Shown piece by piece: positions 8,658-19,317 of a DNA stretch of 64,000 bases (its first letter is position 1; each line of letters begins with the position of its first letter). Position numbers and translations under genes: made by a program. The stretch is from the NCBI RefSeq assembly GCF_014640335.1, contig NZ_BMGT01000001.1, positions 806,001 through 870,000 on the forward strand, given 5' to 3'. The stretch comes from Edaphobacter dinghuensis. Its GTDB lineage: Bacteria; Acidobacteriota; Terriglobia; Terriglobales; Acidobacteriaceae. A model generated the notes under the pieces. The model saw only the letters and a list, made by a program, of their open reading frames with translations. It was not told the origin of the DNA and did no database searches.

Positions 8658-9233
8658 TTACTTTTTGCCGGCCTTCTTTTTTGCGGCTGTTTTCTTTGCC
8701 GGAGCTTTCTTCGCCGCGACCTTCTTTGCTGCTGTCTTTTTAACCACCGTCTTTTTCGCCGCCACCTTTACTGGTTTTTTCTTTGCGGCGGGCTTTGCTG
8801 TTTTTGCTGCGGTCTTCTTTGCCGGCGCTTTTTTCGCGCGAGCGGTTGTGATCTTTGCCTTCAACTCGGCGTTGAGGTCAGCGACGCTCAGCGAGGTAGC
8901 AGTCTTGCGCAGCCGTTCGAGGCCGTAGAAGGCCCGCTTTTCCGCGGAGAAGACATGGACGATGAAGTCCACGTAGTCCATCAGGATCCATTCGGCCTGG
9001 CGCCGCCCCTCGACGGAGTTGGGATAGACGCCAAAGTCGCGCTTGAGGCGCATCTCGATCTCGTCGGTGATTGCGACGTTCTGCCGTTCGTTGGTTCCGT
9101 TACAGATTAAGAAGTAGTCGGCGAGGCCGCTTTCCGACGGGTCCAGCGCGAGAATCCTGATATCTTCAGCCTTTTTGTCTTCGCAGGCTGCGGCGGCGAC
9201 GAGCAGTAGCTGGTTGCTTTCCGTGGATGGCAT
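8658..9233 (-). CDS. rsfS: Ribosomal silencing factor RsfS with a histone-like Lys/Ala tail
   Basis: 191 residues from the ATG at 9231-9233, preceded by AAGGAG at good spacing; an upstream ATG at 9308 would add 25 unrelated residues. Residues 8-110 match RsfS/Iojap (DUF143): ESGLADYFLICNGTNERQN, RDFGVYPNSVEG and EWILMDYVDFIVHVF. RsfS binds ribosomal protein L14 (uL14) and blocks subunit joining when nutrients are low. Unusually, residues about 131-191 form a low-complexity tail of AKK/APAKK/TAAKK units like histone H1. The usual partner nadD is about 3.6 kb away, separated by three genes. Confidence 0.93.
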   Translation of the reverse strand: MPSTESNQLLLVAAAACEDKKAEDIRILALDPSESGLADYFLICNGTNERQNVAITDEIEMRLKRDFGVYPNSVEGRRQAEWILMDYVDFIVHVFSAEKRAFYGLERLRKTATSLSVADLNAELKAKITTARAKKAPAKKTAAKTAKPAAKKKPVKVAAKKTVVKKTAAKKVAAKKAPAKKTAAKKKAGKK

Positions 9234-9303
9234 GAGGCTCCTTGTAGTCAATGGTAGCGGGTTGTGGCCGGAGAAGCCAGAGTGCTGTGCAGGCGGGAAA
9301 AAC

Positions 9304-9377
9304 GGCAAAGACCAAATATGGGTCTCTCTACTACACCGCGTGGTAAAGCTGCACGGCTTCGGTCGAGATGAAGAGCG
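9304..9377 (+). repeat. Dispersed REP-like repeat copy
   Basis: Contains GGCAAAGACCAAATATGGGT-CTCTCTACTAC on the left and GCACGGCTTCGGTCGAGATG on the right, the conserved arms of the family. It lies upstream of rsfS, in the gap before the sulfatase-like gene. Confidence 0.7.
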
Positions 9378-9408
9378 TTTGATGGTGCCTTGATTGGGTG
9401 GGCTTTCT

Positions 9409-11004
9409 CTATTGCTGCGTCTTTGTCCAGGCTCTGAGCTCGTCGGGCGTATGTAGTTGGTTTGCCAGTAGAGCGTCGAGAAGAGCGCGCGTGTGGATCG
9501 CTTTGAAGGAAGTATCGATTCGCGCGCCTTGCTGCTGGTTGGGGAGCTTTACAAGGTAGCCGGGGCGGTCGTCGAACTGGCCGTTGTGGCTGGCAGCCTC
9601 ATCCTCCGGCGTCCATCCATCCATCCCCGACCAGACAAAGCTGGTGCGCCAGGAGTGGTCGCCCATGATGATGATGGTTGAGGAGTCCCATTCGCCGCGC
9701 TGCTCAAGCAGATGGCGAACATGGGCGAGATACTTGTCGGCCAGCGCGAGGTTGTCGATGTAAGAGGTGGAATGTCCCGTCAGCACGCCGCGACGGCGAT
9801 CGTAGATGCCTAGAGGATGCGGGATGGGCATGTGCAGAAAGAGGAAATCGGCGGCGGAATCGTTGAGCATCGCGTCGGCGGCGCTGCGGAGACGAACGTA
9901 GTCGTCGACATGGAGTTTTGTGTCGAGGTCCTGGCCTGCCGGCCTGTGATAGTGAGGCAGCAACAAAGAGAGTATGGCATCGCGTCGGTGAGCCACCTGA
10001 GTGCGTAAGTTGGCGAGGACCGACTGCCCGGGCACGATCCCGCCGGGATATGGGAGTTGCAGCGTCCAGAAACAGCGGTCGAGGACCTGCGAAAGGACGC
10101 GACAGTAGGGGTTGTACCATCCGGCGACTGCGGTGCTGTAGCCGTCGTTCAGCGCATCCTGAAAGATGGTCTGGTGCTGGTCGAAGCGCTGCCACGCTCC
10201 TGTTGCAGGATTGTGCAGGGAGAGTCGTTGGCCATCGGAGGATGCGCGAATGCTGTCTACCGGCCAACCGGTTAATAGCGATGGGACTACCGCTTCGGTG
10301 TAAGCACCTGCGGGAACAACATGGGTAAAGACGGCGGACTGCTGTGCGAGCGCGTCGAATGTGGGAAGTGCGAGGCCGGGAAACCTATGTTCGTAGACCT
10401 GCTGGTAAGAAAGCTCATCGAACAGAATCCAGATGACACGTGCGTGTGCGGGGCTGTGAACTTCGCTGAGAGAGCGTTGATGCAGCATGGCGGGAGCATT
10501 GAGATCGCGTACCTGCCAGCGATACCAGAGAAGCTGGCCCACGATGACGATGCCGTTGAGGGCGACGAATCCAAAGACAACGATGAGAAATCGCTGCACG
10601 CGCGTGAAGGCCGGGAGCAGGTTCGGGCTCCAGCAGAGCGAGAGCAGGACGAACGAACCCAGGCACGCGCTGGTTAGCGAGAAGGTCATCCAGTGATGCA
10701 GTTGAAACCCCTGGAGCATCGAGATGTTCTTGAGCAGGATGGGAGGAAGAGCAAGAACGATGCCTGACCAGATCATGAACTGACGGCGTCCCGGCTTTCC
10801 GGCCACCAGAAGGAGCGTCGTAAGCAGGGTCCAGAGGGCAAACAGATCGAGGAAGACGGAGGTAAACAGCGATGTTGCAGGAGCGCTGGTGTGAAAGATG
10901 ACGGTGTGCGAGGGAGAGATCAGCGGCCCGAGGATGGCAAGCAGGCAGAGCGTAGCGATGCCGAAGGCGACAAAGGCTGAAAGGAAGAACCGCTTCATGA
11001 TCAC
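9409..11004 (-). CDS. Membrane-anchored sulfatase / phosphoglycerol-transferase-like enzyme
   Basis: 531 residues. The first ~160 hold five hydrophobic segments; the rest looks like an extracytoplasmic alkaline-phosphatase-superfamily domain. VIWILFDELSY (about residue 190-200) supplies the first metal-binding Asp, AYTEAVVPSLLTG offers the usual Thr/Ser nucleophile region, and IIIMGDHSWR (about 450) the Asp-His metal pair. Membrane-bound relatives transfer or remove phosphoglycerol, phosphoethanolamine or sulfate groups on surface glycans or lipids; the substrate here is unknown. It is the last gene of a three-gene minus-strand cassette, 19 bp after the methyltransferase gene. Confidence 0.8.
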   Translation of the reverse strand: MIMKRFFLSAFVAFGIATLCLLAILGPLISPSHTVIFHTSAPATSLFTSVFLDLFALWTLLTTLLLVAGKPGRRQFMIWSGIVLALPPILLKNISMLQGFQLHHWMTFSLTSACLGSFVLLSLCWSPNLLPAFTRVQRFLIVVFGFVALNGIVIVGQLLWYRWQVRDLNAPAMLHQRSLSEVHSPAHARVIWILFDELSYQQVYEHRFPGLALPTFDALAQQSAVFTHVVPAGAYTEAVVPSLLTGWPVDSIRASSDGQRLSLHNPATGAWQRFDQHQTIFQDALNDGYSTAVAGWYNPYCRVLSQVLDRCFWTLQLPYPGGIVPGQSVLANLRTQVAHRRDAILSLLLPHYHRPAGQDLDTKLHVDDYVRLRSAADAMLNDSAADFLFLHMPIPHPLGIYDRRRGVLTGHSTSYIDNLALADKYLAHVRHLLEQRGEWDSSTIIIMGDHSWRTSFVWSGMDGWTPEDEAASHNGQFDDRPGYLVKLPNQQQGARIDTSFKAIHTRALLDALLANQLHTPDELRAWTKTQQ

Positions 11005-11023
11005 TTTCTTTACGAATTACTTC

Positions 11024-12406
11024 TTATTTTCTTTGCAGATGGAGCAGAACTCGCCCGTTCTGTAATGTGTGCTCGTTGAGGACTGTGAAGTACACGGCGA
11101 AGGCGTCGCGGAAGGCGGCTTCGGTAAGGTGAGCGTAGATGCTGTCGCGTCCGCGCAGCAGTTCCTGGAACTTGGGGTCGGTGGGCGGTACCCACTCGAG
11201 GATAAGGTTGCGCGTGGTGAGGCGGCTGCACAGCGAGGCGATGCTGTCGAGAGGAATCTGGCCGCGCAGCAGAAGATGGTGGATGACGGCGAGCATCATT
11301 ACGGTGTCGAAGTGGCCGGAGGCACGGCTGAGGAAGGAGGCGTACTCGCGGTTCTCCCAGCCGACCGATGGCGTGGGGTGCGCGAGATCGACCGAGAGCG
11401 GAAGGATCTTCCGGCCGCTCTGCTTGAGCGCGGTCGCAAACCTGTCGACGGCCTGCAGGTCGGTATCGATGGAGACGACCTCGGCGCCAGCGTCGTCGGC
11501 GAGGATGGAGTAGACGCCGGTGTTGCAGCCGACGTCGAGGACGCGCGCGGGGCGGGCGGCGGCCAGCGCCTGAGCGACGAAGCTGCGTTTATGCTCGTGG
11601 TCCTGCTCGCTATAGTGGACTGCCGTCTCTGCGTAGTCGGACCAGGTGGAGCTCTTGTGCGCCGGGGTGACTTTGCGCATCTGCGCGAGCAGGCCTTTGA
11701 GTGTCTTGAGCAGAATGTGTTTCGTCACCTCGGGGTCCTGCACGGAACGGGGGGAGACGCCGTTGGAGCTGACTTTGCTTGCCAGCAGCGAGGGCAGCGT
11801 CACGGTAGAGAGCGCCGGCTGCCGCAGTCGTCGCGACCAGGAGAGCGAGGTGTAAATCTCTTCGGGCTCGTAGCCGTCGCGCCGCGTCAGCGTCGCCTGC
11901 AAAGGCCAGCCGAGCCGGGAGTAGGCGAGCATGGGCAACAGAAAGGTACGCACAAACTGCCCGTAGGGATACCAGATGGGCTGCGTGGGGTCCATCTTCT
12001 GGATGGAGAGCACATCGACGAAGACCGGGCGGATGCCCTCGAAGAGCACGTTGAGCGGGGTTGCGTCTTTGAGTATCCAGCCCTCGCGGATTAGGTCGCT
12101 GCACAGCTCGAGCGTCAGCTCGGCGGCGGCGAGCCACAGCGCCGGAGACCACTCCCACGGATAGGACTGGAAGGAGATGCGCGGATGGCGCAGGGTGAGC
12201 GAGGCGGTGCCGCGGTCGATCCTCTCGCTGGCGACGAGACGGCTGTCGGCCACCATGGCGGAGGCCAGCGGCAGGTCGAGGAACTCCAGAATCTCGGCGT
12301 CGAAGGGAGGGCGGATAGTGCGGTATACGGCGTCCGGTTGAATCTCTACATGTCCGGCAGGGTCGCGAAATGTGGGGAGAAAGGAGAAAGAAGACGTCTC
12401 CGCCAT
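11024..12406 (-). CDS. NoeA-like class I SAM-dependent methyltransferase
   Basis: 460 residues. The C-terminal half carries SAM motif I (VLDVGCNTGVYSILADDAGA, near residue 290) and VVSIDTDLQAVDRF, then VMMLAVIHHLL as the post-motif. The N-terminal half (about 1-250) is not a methyltransferase fold: it has LELCSDLIREGWILKDATPLN-like text and FEGIRPVFVDVLSI, reminiscent of the DxxPxN and (F)VDxxS loops of kinase-fold domains. This two-part layout matches proteins annotated as NoeA-like (nodulation-related) methyltransferases. It starts 1 bp after the small YVDPG gene stop codon and precedes a sulfatase-like gene by 19 bp, so the three are an operon. Confidence 0.8.
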   Translation of the reverse strand: MAETSSFSFLPTFRDPAGHVEIQPDAVYRTIRPPFDAEILEFLDLPLASAMVADSRLVASERIDRGTASLTLRHPRISFQSYPWEWSPALWLAAAELTLELCSDLIREGWILKDATPLNVLFEGIRPVFVDVLSIQKMDPTQPIWYPYGQFVRTFLLPMLAYSRLGWPLQATLTRRDGYEPEEIYTSLSWSRRLRQPALSTVTLPSLLASKVSSNGVSPRSVQDPEVTKHILLKTLKGLLAQMRKVTPAHKSSTWSDYAETAVHYSEQDHEHKRSFVAQALAAARPARVLDVGCNTGVYSILADDAGAEVVSIDTDLQAVDRFATALKQSGRKILPLSVDLAHPTPSVGWENREYASFLSRASGHFDTVMMLAVIHHLLLRGQIPLDSIASLCSRLTTRNLILEWVPPTDPKFQELLRGRDSIYAHLTEAAFRDAFAVYFTVLNEHTLQNGRVLLHLQRK

Positions 12407-12407
12407 A

Positions 12408-12638
12408 TTAGCGCGACTTGCCCGACAGGTCGGTCGTGTCGGTGGACGAGCGCGTGAAGAGGGCTTTTAACCGGCGGCGAAAGTAGAAGATGGTTCCAGT
12501 GACGATAGCACTGATGCTTTGAAAGAGAAGAAGGCTTGAGCCAGGATCGACGTAGGCATAGGCGCGACGTTCGAAGCAGAAAGTGAGCCCGATGAAAAAG
12601 GCTGCTGTTAGTGCGAAGTATTTTAGTTTCAATGCCAT
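12408..12638 (-). CDS. Small membrane protein with YVDPGSS motif
   Basis: 76 residues: an N-terminal hydrophobic segment or signal (YFALTAAFFIGLTFCF), then AYVDPGSSLLLFQSISAIVTGTIFYFRRRLKALF, a second membrane segment beginning right after a Y-V-D-P-G motif. Small proteins with Y(I/V)DPG before a membrane helix are frequently seen beside alkaline-phosphatase-superfamily and methyltransferase genes, as here. SD GGAGAG precedes the ATG. Function unknown; it may be a membrane partner of the downstream enzymes. Confidence 0.75.
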   Translation of the reverse strand: MALKLKYFALTAAFFIGLTFCFERRAYAYVDPGSSLLLFQSISAIVTGTIFYFRRRLKALFTRSSTDTTDLSGKSR

Positions 12639-12683
12639 AGTAACTCTCCGAGGGCGAATGGGAACTTGAGGCCTCTGCTACTA

Positions 12684-12711
12684 GTTATGAGAGAACCCTG
12701 AGGAGTTGCAA
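12684..12711 (-). promoter_or_regulatory. Candidate promoter of the three-gene cassette
   Basis: On the minus strand TTGCAA (12711-12706) and CATAAC (12689-12684) are separated by 16 bp, 46 bp before the small membrane-protein start. The match to a housekeeping promoter is only moderate; the spacing and the gap after nadD support a separate promoter for the cassette. Confidence 0.3.
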
Positions 12712-12818
12712 TAGTTTCGGAAGTATTTTTTTAATCGTGCATTGATGATGGTTCTGTTTTGGGATTATGAATTAGCCGTCAAGGTATGTGCTGAAGGGCC
12801 CTGGAGAATGCTCAGAGA

Positions 12819-13430
12819 TCAGCGATAAAGGTGGTGGATTTGGATGTAGTCTGCCACCGCAGATGGGAGCAGGTCGGCGCAGGGGTCTCCGCTGTGCAGG
12901 CGCTGGCGCAGATGGGTCGCGGAGATATCTTCGTGGATGGTCTCGAGCAGATGGATGCGGGCGCCTTGAGCGGGCGTCAGGCGGAGCGAGGAGAGGTCGT
13001 CGTGCCACAGGTCGAGCGGGGAGCCCGGGCGGCTGACGACGATCCATTCGGCCAAGTCGAGCAGGCGGATGGGATCGCGCCAGTGGGGTAGGCTGAGGAA
13101 GCTATCGGCTCCGACGAGGTTGAAGAGGGTGTCTTCGGGCTTCTGTTGCCGGAGCTGGGCGAGGGTGTCGACGGTGTAGTTGGGTTGACCGTCGGGTCGA
13201 GGTGCGTCGATGGTCGAGGGAATGAAGCGCGGGTCTTCGGCGCAGGCGAGCGTGACCATGGCCAGGCGATGGTCGAATGAGGTGGGACTGGCATGGGATT
13301 TGAGCGGCTGGCGACCTGCGGGGGCGAAGAGGACCAAGTCGAGGTGGAAGGCGTCGGCGGCAGCCTTGGCGATAGCCAGATGGCCCAGATGGGGAGGGTC
13401 GAAGGTGCCGCCGAACAGAGCGATGCGCAA
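12819..13430 (-). CDS. nadD: Nicotinate-nucleotide adenylyltransferase
   Basis: 203 residues. NadD converts nicotinate mononucleotide and ATP to deamido-NAD in NAD synthesis. The N-terminal nucleotidyltransferase motif FGGTFDPPHLGHLAIAKAA is intact, including the (H/T)xGH histidine, and the C-terminal ISATHLRQRL corresponds to the ISSTxIR motif. The start codon is TTG (13428-13430), well placed behind GGGAGGG on the minus strand; the protein begins MRIALFGG as expected, so this start is favoured. It is followed downstream by an inserted three-gene cassette rather than directly by rsfS. Confidence 0.95.
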   Translation of the reverse strand: MRIALFGGTFDPPHLGHLAIAKAAADAFHLDLVLFAPAGRQPLKSHASPTSFDHRLAMVTLACAEDPRFIPSTIDAPRPDGQPNYTVDTLAQLRQQKPEDTLFNLVGADSFLSLPHWRDPIRLLDLAEWIVVSRPGSPLDLWHDDLSSLRLTPAQGARIHLLETIHEDISATHLRQRLHSGDPCADLLPSAVADYIQIHHLYR

Positions 13431-13462
13431 GGCCTGACCCTCCCGTTATCATATCAAAATCG

Positions 13463-13513
13463 GCTCATCCTTTATACCGGGATTAGCTCATCCTTCTTAT
13501 ATGCCGGGATTGG
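13463..13513. repeat. Imperfect tandem repeat upstream of nadD
   Basis: Two units, GCTCATCCTTTATACCGGGATTAG (13463-13486) and GCTCATCCTTCTTATATGCCGGGATTGG (13486-13513), differ by a short insertion and a few bases. They fill most of the gap between the barrel-protein stop and nadD, and may mark a duplicated regulatory site. Confidence 0.5.
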
Positions 13514-13524
13514 CCCTTTCTTCT

Positions 13525-14130
13525 TTAGAAAGGCAGGTGGAAGACGATGCCGGAGCTTACCGATTGCAGAGGATAGGTGTGGCTGTTGCTGAGGGCACCG
13601 GCACCCAGCTCGACCAGGCGAAGATCCATGAATGGCGCGAGCGGAATGTCGACACCGGCGAAGCCCATGTACTCGAAGTTGTTACGGGTGACGACGCCGT
13701 TGCTGCCGTAGAGGATGCCGTAGTTGGAGCTGCCGATGCCGACCGAGCCCTGCACGTAGGGCCGCAGGATGGTGTGCAGCACGGGAGCGTCGAAGACGGC
13801 GCGGACGCCGAACAGGCCGGAGTTGATGCGGCTTCCGCCGCCGTTGGCATTGACGTAGGCTCCGCGCTTGGTGGTGGTGATGGTGCCGCGAGCGTCGACG
13901 CCCAGCTTGGCGAGGTGGCCGAGCTTGAAGAAGTCATAGTAGATGCCGCCGGTGCCGCCGAGGGGAGAGACATCGTTGTTGACGGCGTTGGTCGTGGTCA
14001 CGTCCGGCGAAGACTTGATGCCGCTGAGATGGTTCGCGGTGAAGGTTCCATAGACGCCGAACTGGGCGTGGGCAGTGGCGGTGACGAAGAGGGCGACGGC
14101 CAGGAGGAGAAGTGCTTTACGGAAGTTCAT
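13525..14130 (-). CDS. Small outer-membrane beta-barrel protein
   Basis: 201 residues with a clear signal peptide (RKALLLLAVALFVTATAHAQ, cleavage after AHA). The mature part alternates polar and hydrophobic residues in short strands, rich in Gly, Asn, Thr and Tyr, and ends in GIVFHLPF with a terminal Phe, typical of an outer-membrane barrel of about eight strands (OmpA/OmpW-like size). No enzymatic motif is seen. It is upstream of nadD with 94 bp between, and faces an oxidoreductase gene divergently. Confidence 0.75.
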   Translation of the reverse strand: MNFRKALLLLAVALFVTATAHAQFGVYGTFTANHLSGIKSSPDVTTTNAVNNDVSPLGGTGGIYYDFFKLGHLAKLGVDARGTITTTKRGAYVNANGGGSRINSGLFGVRAVFDAPVLHTILRPYVQGSVGIGSSNYGILYGSNGVVTRNNFEYMGFAGVDIPLAPFMDLRLVELGAGALSNSHTYPLQSVSSGIVFHLPF

Positions 14131-14275
14131 GTAGCGTCTAGTTTACCTGTTGCGGTGTTGGCGGGGGATTTTGGGGCGCATTTTTTGTCAGATGCGATTG
14201 CAGGGATGGCTGTTTTCGTGGGATTTCGGCTTGTGCTGGTGTACATCGGCGGCTTCGCCGCTCTAGTCTGGACGA

Positions 14276-15337
14276 ATGAGTACGAGAGACAGAGAGATCC
14301 GCGTTGGGTTGATCGGCTATGGCTATGCGGGCAGGACGTTTCATGCTCCGCTGATCGACGCGGTGGACAGGCTGCGGCTGACGGTGGTGGGATCGAGCCG
14401 GCGCGAGCAGGTGCAGGCGGCGCATCCGGGGGTTGTCGTCTGCTCGGCGATGGAGGCGGCGACGTATGCGGAGGTTGATCTGGTGGTGATCGCGAGCCCG
14501 AATGAGAGCCACCATGCACTGGCCGAGGCCGCATTGCGCGCTGGAAAGCATGTGGTGGTCGACAAACCCTTTACCGTGACGCTAAACGAGGCGCGGTCGC
14601 TGGCGGAGACGGCGCGGCAGCAGGGGCGCATCCTCTCGGTCTTTCATAACCGGCGATGGGAGAGCGAGGTCCGCGCGACGAAGGAGGTTCTGCAGAGCGG
14701 GGTGCTGGGCGAGGTGTCGCACTACGAGTGCCACATGGACCGCTTTCGCCCGGCGGTACGGCAGCGCTGGCGCGAGGACCCGGGGCCGGGCGCAGGGCTG
14801 TGGTTCGATCTTGGGCCGCACCTGATCGATCAGGCGTTGTATCTGTTCGGGCTTCCTGATTCGGTGAATGCGAGCTTTGCCACGCTGCGTGAGGGTGGGC
14901 TGACGGAGGACTGGGCGCATGTGCAGTTGAACTATAAGCGTCTGAGGGTCGTGCTTCATGCGTCGCTGCTGGTGGCGGGCGGCGGGCCGCGGTCGGTGCT
15001 GCATGGCACGCGGGGAAGTTGGGCGAAGTTCGGCGCCGACCTGCAGGAGCAGCAACTACAAAGCGGGATGTCGCCGAACGATCCGGCATTTGGTTATGAT
15101 GCCAGTCCCGGCGTGGTGTTCGACGGCGCGAGCGGAACGCAGACCAAGGTGTCGTCGCCGAGGGGCGATCAGCGCGGGTTTTATGCTGCGATGCGCGATG
15201 CGATTCGCGGCGAAGGTGCGCCGCCGGTTTCTGTAAGAGATGCGGTTGCGGTGATGGCGATCCTTGAGGCTTCGTTTGCGTCGGGCGCGCAGGGAAGGGT
15301 GTTGCCGATTGCGCTGACGGCGGCGGAGCTTGCGTAG
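14276..15337 (+). CDS. Gfo/Idh/MocA family oxidoreductase
   Basis: 353 residues. An N-terminal Rossmann fold is shown by VGLIGYGYAGRTFHAPLI (about residues 10-27) and DLVVIASPNESHHALAEAAL; the family EKP motif appears as VVVDKPFTV (about 95-103), whose Lys is catalytic. The C-terminal part has WFDLGPHLIDQALYLFG, where the conserved His of the DxxxH motif sits. Enzymes close in layout (YdgJ/IolW type) oxidise or reduce sugars or inositols with NAD(P). The substrate cannot be told from sequence. Its stop codon overlaps half of a dispersed repeat element. Confidence 0.9.
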   Translation: MSTRDREIRVGLIGYGYAGRTFHAPLIDAVDRLRLTVVGSSRREQVQAAHPGVVVCSAMEAATYAEVDLVVIASPNESHHALAEAALRAGKHVVVDKPFTVTLNEARSLAETARQQGRILSVFHNRRWESEVRATKEVLQSGVLGEVSHYECHMDRFRPAVRQRWREDPGPGAGLWFDLGPHLIDQALYLFGLPDSVNASFATLREGGLTEDWAHVQLNYKRLRVVLHASLLVAGGGPRSVLHGTRGSWAKFGADLQEQQLQSGMSPNDPAFGYDASPGVVFDGASGTQTKVSSPRGDQRGFYAAMRDAIRGEGAPPVSVRDAVAVMAILEASFASGAQGRVLPIALTAAELA

Positions 15338-15357
15338 TGGAGAGAGCCTGTATTTTT
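15329..15357 (-). repeat. Dispersed REP-like repeat, left-arm fragment
   Basis: On the minus strand this reads AAAAATACAGGCTCTCTCCACTACGCAAG, matching the left arm (AATACAGGGGTCTCTCCACTACG) of the family. The right arm would fall inside the oxidoreductase gene and is absent, so only a half element remains. Confidence 0.55.
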
Positions 15358-15370
15358 CTTCGCTTAACTT

Positions 15371-16323
15371 TTACTGAACAAGGTTGAGATGCTCGGACTG
15401 GCTTACTACGACTGGTGACTCCGCGAAGACGACGCGGTTGCGGCCGGCGGCCTTGGCGCGATAGAGAGCGGCATCGGCCTTTTTGACGTAGAGATCGAGA
15501 TCGACGGCCTCGCACGGAGGTTCGATGGTGATGGCGCCAAAGCTCAGTGAGACTGAGACCGCTCCTTCCTGGGTCAGGAAAGGGACGCGGCTGATCTCTT
15601 CGCGGATCTCATCGGCGCGCACCTCGAGGGAGGCGTGGTCGCAGCCGCTGAGCACGATGAGGAACTCTTCGCCGCCGAAACGGCCAACGCAGTCCTCGGG
15701 CCGCACCAGGTGGCGAAGGTAGGAGGAGACCTGCTGCAGAATCTCATCGCCGACGGGATGGCCGTAGGTGTCGTTAATGTTTTTGAAGTGGTCGATGTCG
15801 CAGACCAGCAGCGACAGTGGAATCTGGTGCCGGATGGAGCGGCTAAGCTCGGAGCGCAGCAGGGTGAGAATGCCGGCGCGGTTCCACAGCGAGGTGAGCG
15901 CGTCATGTGTCGCTTTGAAGCGCATCTCCTCGCGCGCCTCCACCAATTTGTCTTCAAGCTGGAGCACGCGGTGGCCGGTGTGCAGGCGAGCTTTCAGCTC
16001 GGCGGCGTGGCAGGGTTTGGTGAGGTAGTCATCGGCGCCTGCTTCGAGCCCGACGACGACGTCTTCGCTCGATTGCCGCGAGGTGAGCAGAAGGATGTAG
16101 ACGTAGGCGTCCTCGTGCCTAGCGCGGACCTCGCGACAGACGCCGGGTCCGTCGAGCTCGGGCATCATCCAGTCGATCAGTGCGAGCCGCGGGCCGCCGG
16201 GGCTTGTGAGCGCCTGCGCGGCCTGCAAGCCGTCGGTGGCGGTGACGACCTCGTAGCCGTAGTTCTCGAGGGTCCGCTGCATCAGCCGGAGCGAAACCGG
16301 ATCGTCATCTGCGAGCAGAATCT

Positions 16324-16327
<4 letters not shown>
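15371..16327 (-). CDS. Response regulator with diguanylate cyclase domain (REC-GGDEF)
   Basis: 318 residues. A receiver domain (about 1-120) has the acidic pocket ADDD at 6-9, the phospho-acceptor D52 ([12 protein letters not shown]) and the conserved Lys in [11 protein letters not shown]. The GGDEF domain follows (about 140-300) with the active-site variant GGEEF, and an RxxD inhibitory site (RPED) exactly five residues before it, so it should make c-di-GMP with product inhibition. The start codon is GTG and overlaps the stop codon of the upstream kinase gene (GTGA), indicating translational coupling. A phosphorelay from that kinase is the natural input. Confidence 0.93.
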
Positions 16328-19122
<2,795 letters not shown>

Positions 19123-19258
19123 CGAGTACCTTCAGGTAAATCCAATACGCCTGAAGTTAACACCTTGGCGAGTTCAATGATGTAGCACTTTTGAGCTACG
19201 GTTTATATCGCTATGCGACTCAAAACATGGTGTTTTGTGAGATTTGGGGTCGTGCGGT

Positions 19259-19302
19259 GACGGGTGCTCCATGTCCCGCTTTTGGGACATGGAACACCCG
19301 TC
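19259..19302. other. 19-bp near-perfect hairpin between obgE and the kinase gene
   Basis: GACGGGTGCTCCATGTCCC pairs with GGGACATGGAACACCCGTC (18 of 19 pairs) around GCTTTT. It lies 16 bp beyond the obgE stop codon on the minus strand. There is no T tract after it in that direction, so it may be a terminator of unusual form, an mRNA end protector, or a member of a repeat family. Confidence 0.6.
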
Positions 19303-19317
19303 TTTCTCAATACAGCG

